A DNA stretch of 64,000 nucleotides from MGBC163016 sp964631345. Lineage in GTDB: Bacteria > Actinomycetota > Coriobacteriia > Coriobacteriales > Eggerthellaceae. Both the position numbers and the translations under genes were made by a program. The notes below the pieces were generated by a model that searched no databases, was not told the DNA's origin, and saw nothing but the letters and a program-made list of their open reading frames with translations. Shown piece after piece: positions 1-8,887 of the stretch. The stretch covers positions 418,734-482,733 of the forward strand of contig CAZVWE010000001.1 in assembly GCA_964631345.1 (NCBI GenBank). The letters run 5' to 3'. Positions within the stretch are counted from its first letter, which is position 1. Each line of letters starts with the position of its first letter.

Positions 1-1012
1 ATAACGCAACGGGTTTACCAGGAATGATAAAGTCGTCTGCCCAAGCCTCAGCTGCAGCCCAAACTTCTTCGTCCGTTGCGTCTTCCCCTAGTTCAGGGAC
101 TTCAACTTCAACTATCAATTTGTCCCCATAAGTATCGACCACGGATTTTTTATCGTTGACATCTTGACCCATCCACATATCAGCTCCAGCTTCTATCATG
201 ATTGGAACAAGACTTTCGATTTTTCCGCAAGAATGAAGTTCAACTGCCACGCCCAAAGAATGCGCATGATCAATAAGGCGTTTTAAATGAGGCAGGATCA
301 TTTCACGGATTGTTGCCTCAGAAAGAAGCGGCGCCGTCTGAGATCCCCAGTCATCGTGGATCTCAAGTACATCGATATCAAAATACTTTTTGAAGTTGTC
401 CACATATGTAATGTACAGATCAGTGAGCTTTGTAAAAAGAGCCGTCACATATTCTTGCGAGTCTTCGTCAATCATTGCGATGGCCGCGTCTTCAAAACCC
501 ATAAATGAGATCAAGCGCTCAAAAAATCCAGTAAAAATGGTTGATTTGCGCGCAAAATTTGGGTCAGATAGATACTCCGCACTTGCCTTTGCTTGGCCTT
601 CCCAATCCCACTCATCAGGATTTGGAAAATGGATCACTTCTTCCCAGTCCTCAATATCATCAAGTATGTGGCCACCAGGTTTCACCATTGACCCACGTAT
701 GTCATGGTCATAAACCCAAGTGATACCAAAGACGTCTTGTTCACCTTCGGGATTAGGTACAAATTTGGGACCACCATCTTTTACGGTGCCACGAGCACGA
801 TTGTCAGGCAAAATACCTGAATTTATTAACCTCATGTCTAATACATTTAGAAGGTATTGGCATTTTTTGGTTTTGAATGCTTCGAGGAAATTTTCACGTG
901 GAGTACAGGGTTTATCTAAAGAGGTTTCTGTCTTTAAGGTTTCTGCCGGTGCATCAGAGCTTTCAGACTTAGCAATACCGGAAGCCACCTCACCTTCATT
1001 ACAAGCCTTCAT
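1..1012 (-). CDS. Uroporphyrinogen decarboxylase-family protein, 3' end outside window
   Basis: I translated the reverse strand by hand, since the frame is open to the window edge. The start ATG at 1012 follows an AAGGAGC ribosome site at good spacing. The N-terminus is a Ser/Thr/Glu-rich leader, followed by a URO-D-like barrel. The motif ELHSCGKIES (about residues 258-267) carries the His-x-Cys that binds zinc in the MtaA/MtbA/CmuA corrinoid methyltransferase branch. True HemE lacks it. The protein may therefore move a methyl group from a corrinoid protein to an acceptor thiol or folate, but the partner genes are not visible, and the substrate cannot be told. The C-terminal Cys ligand would be beyond the left edge. 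Confidence 0.75.
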   Translation of the reverse strand, partial: MKACNEGEVASGIAKSESSDAPAETLKTETSLDKPCTPRENFLEAFKTKKCQYLLNVLDMRLINSGILPDNRARGTVKDGGPKFVPNPEGEQDVFGITWVYDHDIRGSMVKPGGHILDDIEDWEEVIHFPNPDEWDWEGQAKASAEYLSDPNFARKSTIFTGFFERLISFMGFEDAAIAMIDEDSQEYVTALFTKLTDLYITYVDNFKKYFDIDVLEIHDDWGSQTAPLLSEATIREMILPHLKRLIDHAHSLGVAVELHSCGKIESLVPIMIEAGADMWMGQDVNDKKSVVDTYGDKLIVEVEVPELGEDATDEEVWAAAEAWADDFIIPGKPVAL

Positions 1013-1147
1013 ATCTTTGCTCCTTCTAAAACTAATTGAGACGCAATGACAGATAGCATTGCGAGACAATAGGAATATGAGCGATGGAAATCGCCAGAAG
1101 AATCACTATGATTTGCTTAGGCTTGATAGGTAGGAATACCTGGGCGG

Positions 1148-1156
1148 ATTATATCA
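1148..1156 (-). promoter_or_regulatory. Extended -10 promoter for the URO-D-family gene
   Basis: The reverse strand reads TGATATAAT, an extended -10 element (TGN-TATAAT), about 135 bases upstream of the ATG at 1012. No good -35 is seen at 17 bases, which fits an extended -10 promoter. A small palindrome (GAGCCGGCTC, 1174-1183) lies just upstream and may belong to the end of the ATPase gene. Confidence 0.4.
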
Positions 1157-1196
1157 CACTCAAGGTAAGGTTAGAGCCGGCTCTATTTCAAACCAT

Positions 1197-2462
1197 TTAG
1201 TGCGCCAGGCAACCCAAAGGAACGACATGTACCCCATCTGGTCGCGTATATGCATATGCTGAACCTGTTAAAACGAGCAAAAACGACGGTGTGCCACTCT
1301 TATCGTGGTCGACCTTGTCTGCCAGTCTCTTCAAGTTCTTAGCACCTTCCTCAATACGAGATTCGCCACCAAGCTTTACCTCAATAGCTCCCCATCGCCC
1401 ATCATTGAGTCTCACTATGGCATCAGCTTCAAGTCCACTTTTATCGCGATAGTGATAAACATCACCGCCGAGCATGCGAGCATATACTCGAAGATCATGG
1501 ACACAGAGATTCTCGAACAGAAAACCCATGGTTTGCAAATCATCTAATAAACCAGAAGGACTTGTATCCAATGCAGCTGCAGCTATAGATGGATCGCATA
1601 GATATTTCACTGGAGAAACACGCAACGTAGTCTTAGATCTTAAAGTTGGAGCCCATGCCTTTACCTCATCAAGCACGAATATCCTACGCAAAGCCTTTAA
1701 ATATACTCGTAGTGTTGGTTCAGATACACCAATCCCTGCGTTCTTTACATCTTCTAGTATCGTCGCGTTTGTGACGCCTTGGCCAGTATTTCTCGCCAAT
1801 GAACGAATAAGCGCATTGATCCTGTCTGGATCCAAATCGATTCCTTCCGCCTCTGCGACATCCGACTCACAGATCGCATCAATATAATCGTAAGCGATGG
1901 ACTGTTTAGTACTATGAACTATGGATGCAGGCCACCCTCCCCTGCATATAATACGTGCGTATTCTTCTATATCTATTGAAGAGGCTCCACCGACGTTATC
2001 TCCATTGAACAAATCTGTTAGCGAAACTTCGCACGAGCTTTCATTTGTTTCCTCTAGCGTCATCGAAGACATTGTGATGCGCGCTATACGGCCTGTTCCA
2101 GTATGTCGTAATACGGACGGATCGACAGGTGTAGCCGAGCCTGTCAGCAGAAATTGTCCTGCTTCTCCTTTCAACTGGTCTGCATCACTGATTACTGCAT
2201 CCCATAGTGCTGGCGCCAATTGCCATTCATCGATAAGCCTAGGGCGTTTTCCGCGAAGCAACAACGAAGGCTGTACGGCTAATGCGTCTATGCTCCGTAT
2301 ATACACATCAGGATCTCTCATAAAAAGCGCACTATTTGCAAACTGCTCGCATGTCGACGTTTTGCCTACCCATTTCGGGCCACGAACTAGCACCGCTGAT
2401 ATGTTCAACAGTTTTTCTTGCAGATATGCATCAACCAATCTGGGTATATATTGATAAGCCAT
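1197..2462 (-). CDS. AAA_14/DUF4143 ATP-binding protein
   Basis: This is a 421-residue protein of the common prokaryotic AAA_14 plus DUF4143 family. A Walker A motif GPKWVGKTST lies at about residues 29-38, with a Walker B-like LIDEWQ near 96. The C-terminal part has the PD-(D/E)xK-like pattern GLEADAIVRL followed by AIEVKLG, as in the DUF4143 domain. These proteins are variable accessory ATPases of unclear function. The gene stands alone. The start ATG is followed on the other side by a divergent, repeat-rich spacer of nearly 500 bases. A family match is secure; no specific role can be assigned. Confidence 0.85.
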   Translation of the reverse strand: MAYQYIPRLVDAYLQEKLLNISAVLVRGPKWVGKTSTCEQFANSALFMRDPDVYIRSIDALAVQPSLLLRGKRPRLIDEWQLAPALWDAVISDADQLKGEAGQFLLTGSATPVDPSVLRHTGTGRIARITMSSMTLEETNESSCEVSLTDLFNGDNVGGASSIDIEEYARIICRGGWPASIVHSTKQSIAYDYIDAICESDVAEAEGIDLDPDRINALIRSLARNTGQGVTNATILEDVKNAGIGVSEPTLRVYLKALRRIFVLDEVKAWAPTLRSKTTLRVSPVKYLCDPSIAAAALDTSPSGLLDDLQTMGFLFENLCVHDLRVYARMLGGDVYHYRDKSGLEADAIVRLNDGRWGAIEVKLGGESRIEEGAKNLKRLADKVDHDKSGTPSFLLVLTGSAYAYTRPDGVHVVPLGCLAH

Positions 2463-2498
2463 GTTTTTTCCTTACGACAAGGCCATTATAATGGATGT

Positions 2499-2583
2499 TT
2501 TCGTATTTGGCGAGTTTTAACTTTCGATTTTGGCTTATTTTTACTTTCGTATTTGGCGAGTTTTAACTTTCGATTTTGGCTTA
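2499..2583. repeat. Two identical 39-base direct repeats
   Basis: Copies at 2499-2537 and 2545-2583 are identical over 39 bases, spaced at a 46-base period. They lie just upstream of the ATPase start in the divergent spacer 2463-2959. They could be a recent tandem duplication or a binding array. Confidence 0.9.
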
Positions 2584-2735
2584 TATAATTCGGATTTTCG
2601 TACAGCAGACATATTCCAAATTAAGGATCATCTTGGAAGACACTCGAGAATACATCCAAGAACACATTTTGAAATTTAGCTAAGATATCATCAATTAAGC
2701 AGTTCACGAGAATCCGATAAGTACGATCTGTACGT

Positions 2736-2834
2736 CAATTGTCAGTTATTAGCTGGTAGCTGTTGAGCGCCTATTGATAATTGCTAGCTGCTAATTGCCC
2801 GCTGCTAATTGCCAATCGACAAGTGGTAGCTGCC
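2736..2834. repeat. Degenerate tandem repeat, unit near GCTAATTGCC
   Basis: Imperfect copies of a 10-15 base unit (TTAGCTGG, GCTAATTGCC, GGTAGCTG) follow one another in the spacer before the lipoprotein gene. Apart from this and the 39-base repeat, I see only a promoter in the 2463-2959 gap. Confidence 0.55.
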
Positions 2835-2869
2835 TGATTTATGGATTGCATATGCTAACGGATACCCAA

Positions 2870-2898
2870 CACCCCTTAAGCTGGATTGCCTATATAAT
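2870..2898 (+). promoter_or_regulatory. Probable promoter of the lipoprotein gene
   Basis: A perfect TATAAT lies at 2893-2898, about 60 bases upstream of the lipoprotein ATG. The -35 region (about 2870-2875) is weak. Confidence 0.4.
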
Positions 2899-2959
2899 GT
2901 ATGAGTTACTAAACTAGACAAAGATTTGAAGTATTAGGTTTAAAGAAGGAGCAGTCTAA

Positions 2960-3856
2960 ATGAAACTAACCGGCAAAGTCGCAGCTACTATCGCAGCAGG
3001 CGCCTTAGCATTTAGCATGCTTGGGGTTGCTGGATGCGGCCCTAAAGAAGAGGAACAAGCTCAAAAGGAATTCACTACCGAAGAAATTGATGCTCAAGAC
3101 ATTGAGGTCACAGATGTTGGTTTCCATGTGTTTAATGGCGACACTGTAAGTTACGCATTTACGGTTAACAATCCAAATGAAGGCTATGTCGCCAAAAATG
3201 TTACTTTCCAAATTGAAGGTTATGACGCAGACGGCATGATGGTTGTTGGCGGCGGCGAAACAATCCAAGACGTTTATGCTGGCGTTGAAACCGGCGCTGC
3301 AGGAACTTCATTTTTACCAGAAGGATCTGCTGAGATAGATCGCTTCGAAGTTACGCCTTTGATGGAGCACGTAAATTGGGAAAAGACCGATCTTACATCT
3401 GACGAAATTGCGAATATGTTCACTCTGTCAAACACAGACGTTGAAGCGTTTGATACATCAATGACTGTAACGGGAGACATTTCAGTTGATCTAAGCACTC
3501 TTTCTGACGAGGAAGATGGTACAGCCGATGATCCAAATGCAGCACCACCTGCTGATGCTCGCGTTGAGGCTCATGTAGTTGCTATTCTTAAGGATTCCGA
3601 CGGAAACATTATTTGCGGCGCAAGCTCACAGGGAATTATGCTTGACCCATCAATGGTGAACATCGGTGGCGTAGGCCCTGGTGAGAATGCATCATCTGCT
3701 GAAGGCGATACAGAAGAACCAGCAGAAGGTGAAGAAGGCGAGGGTGAAGGCGAAGAGATCACAAATAGTAAAATCGCACGCACTACTTTCGTAATCGATA
3801 TCCCAGGAGTTATTGATTACGCTACATGTAGCATCTTGACAACTCCAGGACTATAA
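2960..3856 (+). CDS. Secreted lipoprotein of unknown function
   Basis: This 298-residue protein starts with a lipoprotein signal peptide. It has a basic start, a hydrophobic stretch, and a lipobox LGVAGC with the lipidated Cys at residue 26. It should be anchored on the outer face of the membrane. The mature part is acidic, and mixes beta-type segments with a low-complexity Glu/Gly tail (residues about 250-268, EGEEGEGEGEE) before a hydrophobic C-terminus. I do not recognise a family; conserved FxxxxPN-type beta modules are possible. The start is supported by an AAGGAG ribosome site seven bases upstream. The gene is monocistronic and ends at a strong terminator. Confidence 0.75.
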   Translation: MKLTGKVAATIAAGALAFSMLGVAGCGPKEEEQAQKEFTTEEIDAQDIEVTDVGFHVFNGDTVSYAFTVNNPNEGYVAKNVTFQIEGYDADGMMVVGGGETIQDVYAGVETGAAGTSFLPEGSAEIDRFEVTPLMEHVNWEKTDLTSDEIANMFTLSNTDVEAFDTSMTVTGDISVDLSTLSDEEDGTADDPNAAPPADARVEAHVVAILKDSDGNIICGASSQGIMLDPSMVNIGGVGPGENASSAEGDTEEPAEGEEGEGEGEEITNSKIARTTFVIDIPGVIDYATCSILTTPGL

Positions 3857-3880
3857 GCCAAGCTTAATTGTTGTGAATTA

Positions 3881-3908
3881 AAGGCGAGCCATATGGCTCG
3901 CCTTTTTT
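3881..3908 (+). terminator. Rho-independent terminator of the lipoprotein gene
   Basis: A perfect 10-base-pair stem (AAGGCGAGCC / GGCTCGCCTT) with an ATAT loop is followed by a T run. It begins 24 bases after the stop codon. Confidence 0.9.
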
Positions 3909-3924
3909 GGTGTTGAGGCACAAT

Positions 3925-3965
3925 CCAGAGTTATAGGGTTATAGGCATAGGGTTATAGGCACAAA
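3925..3965. repeat. Short degenerate repeat, unit AGGGTTATAGGCA
   Basis: About three overlapping copies of a 13-17 base unit lie between the lipoprotein terminator and the tRNA-Phe terminator. Confidence 0.6.
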
Positions 3966-4002
3966 CTCCTGACACTACACAGACACTAATCCAGAATCGA
4001 CA

Positions 4003-4032
4003 TAAAAAGACCCCCTGAACTGGGGGTCTTTT
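4003..4032 (-). terminator. Terminator of tRNA-Phe
   Basis: An 11-base-pair stem (AAAAGACCCCC / GGGGGTCTTTT) lies nine bases past the tRNA 3' end. On the minus strand it runs into a T tract. It is nearly symmetrical, so it may also stop plus-strand transcripts. Confidence 0.85.
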
Positions 4033-4040
4033 AACATTCA

Positions 4041-4116
4041 TGGTGGTCGGAGGGGGACTTGAACCCTCGGCACGCGGATTTTCAGTCCGCTGCTCTACCA
4101 ACTGAGCTACCCGACC
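4041..4116 (-). tRNA. tRNA-Phe (GAA)
   Basis: The reverse strand folds as a full 76-base tRNA, starting GGTCGGG and ending with an encoded CCA. The anticodon stem GCGGA/TCCGC encloses the loop CTGAAAA, which gives anticodon GAA. A G-U pair closes the acceptor stem. Confidence 0.97.
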
Positions 4117-4217
4117 TTATGTTGTTAAAGCTAAACAATGTATCGAAACTTATTCACATGCTTCAACTTTAACGCGAGCCTATATTCTAGCGATGCAGTT
4201 TTATTAGTGCAAGCATT

Positions 4218-4781
4218 TCATAGGCCGATGGCATGCATTGATATAACTATGAACGTTCCTAAACAAATATAAGGCCCAAATGGCATCCTAATCTGTAGAT
4301 ATTCAACGACATTACACTTATTAAACTTGTCTCCATCGCCTAAAGCATTTGCGCAATACAGTCTTGAATACGATTTCGCCATTGAAATTACACTTTGCAA
4401 CACAAAGGCAACGCATGCAATCAACAAAATCACAAATACCTGATCAATGCCCAGAAATAGTGCAATCGCAGATAAAAGCTTAACGTCGCCACCACCCATA
4501 CCAAAGTCCCCGGTTATGGATTCAAAAATTGCCGTGAACGCAAACCCGAATATGAATACCACACAAGCACTTAGTATTCCAAAGCAGGGATCAACAATAC
4601 CGATTCTTGCATCAATGCTTGGGGTAGTGCTTGAAGCCCAAACAAACCAAGTGATGACTACATATAACACCAGTCTGTTGGGAATCCTTGAGGTTCGAAG
4701 GTCATATACCGCAGCATAACCAACCTCAATCACAAGCATCGCAAGAGCTAGCGCGCAAAGACAAACATCTATCTCAGCCAA
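4218..4781 (-). CDS. Type IV prepilin peptidase (A24 family)
   Basis: This 187-residue membrane protein carries both aspartate motifs of the A24 aspartic peptidases: AAVYDLRTSRIPN (about residues 23-35) and GMGGGDVKLLS (about 96-106). It lacks the N-terminal methyltransferase domain of PilD, so it is of the short TadV/CpaA type. It would cleave prepilin leader peptides at the cytoplasmic membrane. The start shown is a TTG that overlaps the end of the upstream radical SAM gene by eight bases, suggesting coupled translation; an internal ATG (residue 16) is a less likely alternative. No pilin genes lie in the window. Confidence 0.85.
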   Translation of the reverse strand: MAEIDVCLCALALAMLVIEVGYAAVYDLRTSRIPNRLVLYVVITWFVWASSTTPSIDARIGIVDPCFGILSACVVFIFGFAFTAIFESITGDFGMGGGDVKLLSAIALFLGIDQVFVILLIACVAFVLQSVISMAKSYSRLYCANALGDGDKFNKCNVVEYLQIRMPFGPYICLGTFIVISMHAIGL

Positions 4782-6105
4782 AAATCAGCTCACGCTCCTG
4801 GCCGGTTAAAGCCTCTCTTGCTTGATCGCGTAAATTATTTACACCAATAAAAAACTGTCGCATCATGACAACCGTTAAATAACGACCCTTAGCAGTAAGA
4901 GTCAATTCAAAATCATCATCTGTATCAAAGGCACCACATGCACGCATAAAAGCCATTTCAACGGGAAGACCCTGATCGACACTTATTCCAAAATCACGTT
5001 TAAATTCTTGTTTGTCTAAACGAAGTCCAAATAGTTGCATCATGAATCGATAACGCATGCGATCACGAAGACTGAATTTCGTACGCCCCATGGTCGACAT
5101 CTTGCCAGACTCAATCGCTTTGTTATATTCCCTGACTGAAAACGTATTCACATACAAATTTTCACCAAGATAAGTAATCCCGCCAGAACCAATCGCTGGA
5201 TACTCCTCATAGTCCACAACATATTCATCTATCATCGGCGATTCATCGCCAGCCTTGAAGGCGCCTGTTGCAGCCGATTTACAGCTATTTTTATTGCGGT
5301 TAAATGTCCACGCAGATCCAAAATCAAATGCACCAGTATCAACTAAAAGTTCACATATGATTTCGTAAAAGCGCCTTTCGCGAGAGTAGTCCACACGTCC
5401 GACCGTATTAGCAAGCGATTTCTGCACACTAGGAGACGCCATAAGTGGATAAAAAGTTGTTTGCGATGCACCTGATTCAACAACCTTGATTACATCTGAT
5501 ATCAAGACATCTTCTGTCTGCGCAGGAAAGTTGAAGATCATGTCTGCATTCATGGAGACAAAATAGGGACTAGCCTCTTGTATACGCTCAAGAATTTCTT
5601 GGCCAGAGCCATACTTGTCATATCTATCCATCTGACGCAACAGATCATCATCAAAGCTCTGAACACCGACGGACAGCCTTTGCACACGACCCTCAAGCTT
5701 TTCAAGATAACTTGGAATCAAATGATTCGGATTCGTCTCTGTGGATATCTCTTTAATAGAAAAAATATCACGAGCTAAATCTATAGTTTCGCAAAGCTCG
5801 TCAAGCATAATCGTGGGAGTGCCACCACCTATATATGCACTTTCAAAGTCATATCCCATATCTTTTAACATGAGCATTTCTTTGCGAAGGTTCTCAAAAT
5901 AAGGCTTTGCCCTATCCTCAGAAAATGGAAATCTATTAAACGAGCAATATGGACACAGTCTTTCGCAAAACGGCACATGCATATAAAGCATGTATTTTTG
6001 CCCCGGTTTAGGCTCTGGCACCGCCTCGCCCTCTGCAGGCTCAAGCTTTAAGTAATTATTAGTAGTCGCCTCAACGACTTTGGATAACAATCTTTCAGAA
6101 AGCAC
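4774..6105 (-). CDS. Radical SAM coproporphyrinogen oxidase-family protein (HemW/HutW-like)
   Basis: This 443-residue protein has the radical SAM cluster motif CERLCPYCSF (Cx3Cx2C, about residues 48-57), then GGGTPTI near 94 and a glycine-rich SAM site. The C-terminal half resembles the HemN C-terminal domain. The family includes HemN-type oxidases, HemW heme chaperones and anaerobic heme-degrading ChuW/HutW enzymes; the sequence alone does not choose between them. The start is a GTG directly after the purD stop (TAG-GTG), so it is translated with purD. It is oddly placed in a purine operon. A ferrochelatase is encoded at 53.4-54.5 kb, so the cell does handle porphyrins. Confidence 0.75.
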   Translation of the reverse strand: MLSERLLSKVVEATTNNYLKLEPAEGEAVPEPKPGQKYMLYMHVPFCERLCPYCSFNRFPFSEDRAKPYFENLRKEMLMLKDMGYDFESAYIGGGTPTIMLDELCETIDLARDIFSIKEISTETNPNHLIPSYLEKLEGRVQRLSVGVQSFDDDLLRQMDRYDKYGSGQEILERIQEASPYFVSMNADMIFNFPAQTEDVLISDVIKVVESGASQTTFYPLMASPSVQKSLANTVGRVDYSRERRFYEIICELLVDTGAFDFGSAWTFNRNKNSCKSAATGAFKAGDESPMIDEYVVDYEEYPAIGSGGITYLGENLYVNTFSVREYNKAIESGKMSTMGRTKFSLRDRMRYRFMMQLFGLRLDKQEFKRDFGISVDQGLPVEMAFMRACGAFDTDDDFELTLTAKGRYLTVVMMRQFFIGVNNLRDQAREALTGQERELIFG

Positions 6106-7398
6106 CTAGTCCCAGCTTTCTCTTCCCGCCAAAGCCTTAAGGCCTATATCGTGACGCAACTGCTTGCCTTCAAAATTGATAAGATCACAAGCTTCATATG
6201 CCAAGTTACGAGCATCCTCAAAACTATCGGCCATGGCCACAACATTCAAGACACGTCCACCTGCAGTGACGAGTTCCCCATCCGAATTCCTAGCAGTTCC
6301 TGCGTGGAAAACCGTTACTCCATCCAGCGCTTCAGCATCTTCAATACCTAAGATAACCTTGCCTTTTTCATATGAACCGGGATATCCCTCGCTTGCAAGT
6401 ACTACACAAACCGCCCAATTGTTTGACCATTTGAGATCAATGTCATTAGCGCGTCCTTGAGCAACAGCACTCATGGCATCTGCAAGGTCACTTTCAAGCC
6501 TTGGTAAAACCACTTGTGTTTCAGGATCTCCAAAGCGCACATTAAACTCAACGATTTTTGGACCTTCAGGCGTTAGCATAAAGCCGCCATAAAGGGTGCC
6601 TTTGTATTCCGGAACAGCAGATGCTGCGGTGTCCATAATGGCGACCATCTGCATCATTTCATCATCGCTAACTATTGGCACCGGAGAATACACTCCCATG
6701 CCTCCAGTATTGGGGCCTGCATCCCCATCAAATGCACGTTTGTGATCCTGAGACGGAGCCATCGGAAAACTTTTACCCTCAGTCACAAAAGAAAGCATTG
6801 AACACTCAGGGCCTTTCATGCATTCTTCTATTACTACAGTCGATCCAGCATCCCCAAATGCCCCTTCAAAGCAAGCCGTTACTGCGTCTTCTGCGCAATC
6901 AAGCGTCTCAGCCACAACAACACCTTTGCCAGCAGCCAATCCATCAGCCTTAACAACAATCGGAGCACCCTGTTCGCCTACATATGCAAGTGCATCTTCT
7001 GCATTGTCAAACGCTTTGTATGTAGCTGTCGGAATTGAATTTTTCGCCATAAATTCCTTAGCGAACTGCTTAGATCCTTCCAAAGCAGCTTCCGCAGAAT
7101 TTGGACCATAGACATCTATCCCAGCATTTCTTAGCGCATCTGCAACACCCTGAACAAGCGGAGCCTCAGGCCCTATAACAACAAGGTCAATCCCTTTGTC
7201 TTTACAGAATCCGATAATTGCCTGTGCATCCATTGCGTCTAACGCTATGTTCACAGAAGCGCCACCTGATACAAGAGGCATACCAACCGTTCCCCCATTA
7301 CCAGGTGCTATAAAAAGCTCTTGAACCCTAGGGGATTTTGCAAGCGACCAAGCAATAGCATGCTCACGTCCACCGCTTCCAAGTACCAAAATCCTCAT
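6106..7398 (-). CDS. purD: Phosphoribosylamine-glycine ligase
   Basis: This cytosolic 430-residue protein matches PurD (GAR synthetase) in length and motifs: N-terminal RILVLGSGGREHAIAW, the central ATP-grasp segment IVVKADGLAAGKGV, and EFNVRFGDPETQ near residue 285. It joins glycine to phosphoribosylamine in the second step of purine synthesis. It follows purA by 26 bases on the same strand and directly abuts the radical SAM gene, so it sits in the middle of a four-gene transcript. No anomalies. Confidence 0.97.
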   Translation of the reverse strand: MRILVLGSGGREHAIAWSLAKSPRVQELFIAPGNGGTVGMPLVSGGASVNIALDAMDAQAIIGFCKDKGIDLVVIGPEAPLVQGVADALRNAGIDVYGPNSAEAALEGSKQFAKEFMAKNSIPTATYKAFDNAEDALAYVGEQGAPIVVKADGLAAGKGVVVAETLDCAEDAVTACFEGAFGDAGSTVVIEECMKGPECSMLSFVTEGKSFPMAPSQDHKRAFDGDAGPNTGGMGVYSPVPIVSDDEMMQMVAIMDTAASAVPEYKGTLYGGFMLTPEGPKIVEFNVRFGDPETQVVLPRLESDLADAMSAVAQGRANDIDLKWSNNWAVCVVLASEGYPGSYEKGKVILGIEDAEALDGVTVFHAGTARNSDGELVTAGGRVLNVVAMADSFEDARNLAYEACDLINFEGKQLRHDIGLKALAGRESWD

Positions 7399-7424
7399 TT
7401 CAGATCACTCCATTTGTCCATCAA

Positions 7425-8729
7425 CTAGCGAAAAATTGTTTGGTCGCGATCTGCTCCAACTGAAATTATGCTCATTGGGACACCCGCAAGTTCTTCTAGA
7501 CGTTCAATATATGTTCGCGTTGTTTCCGGAAGTTCGTCGTATGTTTTACAACTAGAGATATCTACACCCTTCCAGCCAGGCCATTCTTCATAAATTGGGT
7601 GTGCATGGAAAAGAACCGACTGCTGCATCGGGAAATAATCATATCGTTTGCCATCGCATTCATAAGCAACGCAAACTTTAATGGTGTCAAATGCAGAAAG
7701 TACATCAAGCTTAGTAAGTGCAATGTCTGTAAGACCATTGACCTGTGCAGCATATCTTGCAATCACTGCATCAAACCATCCACAACGACGTTTTCTTCCT
7801 GTAGTCACGCCGAACTCGTGCCCAGTTGAACAGAGAAGTTCACCGTCAATTGCATCTTGTCCAGTACCTCCATCTTCTGCGTATTTAAGTTCTGTCGGGA
7901 AAGGACCTCCACCAACTCTTGTTGTATACGCCTTGCTGATACCAAGGATTTTGTCGAATTTGTTAGGACCAACACCGGTGCCAACCGACGCCCCACCCGC
8001 ACAGCAACTTGAAGAAGTGACATAGGGATATGTTCCATGGTCAACATCAAGCATGGTGCCTTGTGCGCCTTCAAAAAGAATTGATTTACCATCGTCTAAG
8101 GCTTGATTCAACAGAAGCGCTGTCTCGGTCATGTATTGCTTCAAAATCTGCGCATACGGCATATATTCTTCTACGATTTCTTCTACCGTATAAGTTTGCA
8201 AACCATATATTTTTTGCAAAATAGGATTCTTTTGCGCAAGCGCATTTTCCACTTTCAGACGGAAGATTTTCTCATCCATAATGTCTTGCATGCGAATACC
8301 GCGTCTTGCTGCTTTATCTTGATAGCAAGGACCAATGCCTCGCTTTGTTGTACCAATTTGGTTTTCCCCAAGACGCTTCTCTTCTGCGCCATCAAGTACC
8401 TTGTGGTAAGGCATGATGACATGAGCATCGCAAGATATCTTAAGGCGTTCGCAGCTAATACCTTCAGACTCCAGTAAAGCCATTTCTTTTACTAAAACGC
8501 CTGGATCAATAATTACGCCATTTCCTATAACAGGTACAGCGCCTTCATACATAACACCCGATGGCATCAAATGTAGGGATAGCTTTGTATCTCCATGAAT
8601 TACAGTATGGCCTGCGTTGTTTCCACCTTGAAATCTAACGACATAATCATAGTCGCTAGCGATCAGGTCTGTAATCTTGCCTTTACCCTCATCGCCCCAC
8701 TGAGTACCAACAAGCACTGTCGATGGCAT
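7425..8729 (-). CDS. purA: Adenylosuccinate synthetase
   Basis: PurA makes adenylosuccinate from IMP, aspartate and GTP. The N-terminal motif VGTQWGDEGKGK is the GTP-binding loop, followed by GGNNAGHT. TTRVGGGPFPTEL and the C-terminal TKLDVL region are also present. I set the start at ATG 8729 (MPSTVLVGT), with an AAAGGATC ribosome site; an upstream TTG at 8744 would add five residues but lies inside that site. It is the first gene of the purA-purD-radical SAM-prepilin peptidase cluster. The 8730-8887 spacer shows no clear riboswitch. Confidence 0.97.
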   Translation of the reverse strand: MPSTVLVGTQWGDEGKGKITDLIASDYDYVVRFQGGNNAGHTVIHGDTKLSLHLMPSGVMYEGAVPVIGNGVIIDPGVLVKEMALLESEGISCERLKISCDAHVIMPYHKVLDGAEEKRLGENQIGTTKRGIGPCYQDKAARRGIRMQDIMDEKIFRLKVENALAQKNPILQKIYGLQTYTVEEIVEEYMPYAQILKQYMTETALLLNQALDDGKSILFEGAQGTMLDVDHGTYPYVTSSSCCAGGASVGTGVGPNKFDKILGISKAYTTRVGGGPFPTELKYAEDGGTGQDAIDGELLCSTGHEFGVTTGRKRRCGWFDAVIARYAAQVNGLTDIALTKLDVLSAFDTIKVCVAYECDGKRYDYFPMQQSVLFHAHPIYEEWPGWKGVDISSCKTYDELPETTRTYIERLEELAGVPMSIISVGADRDQTIFR

Positions 8730-8887
8730 TTTTGATCCTTTCAAAAATAAGTTTTCGATTGCCTTATAGGCTACGCATTTAGTTACATCTCAAATTGCGC
8801 ATCCAATATCGTATTCGATTTCTGGTCAGTTTCTTTAAACTTCAGAATATGGGCGAGGCGACATTTATGCATTGTTTACCCACAACA

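Noticed and set aside
1921..2454. 177-codon frame opposite the DUF4143 ATPase gene
   Set aside because: Shadow of a confidently identified gene; no independent support.
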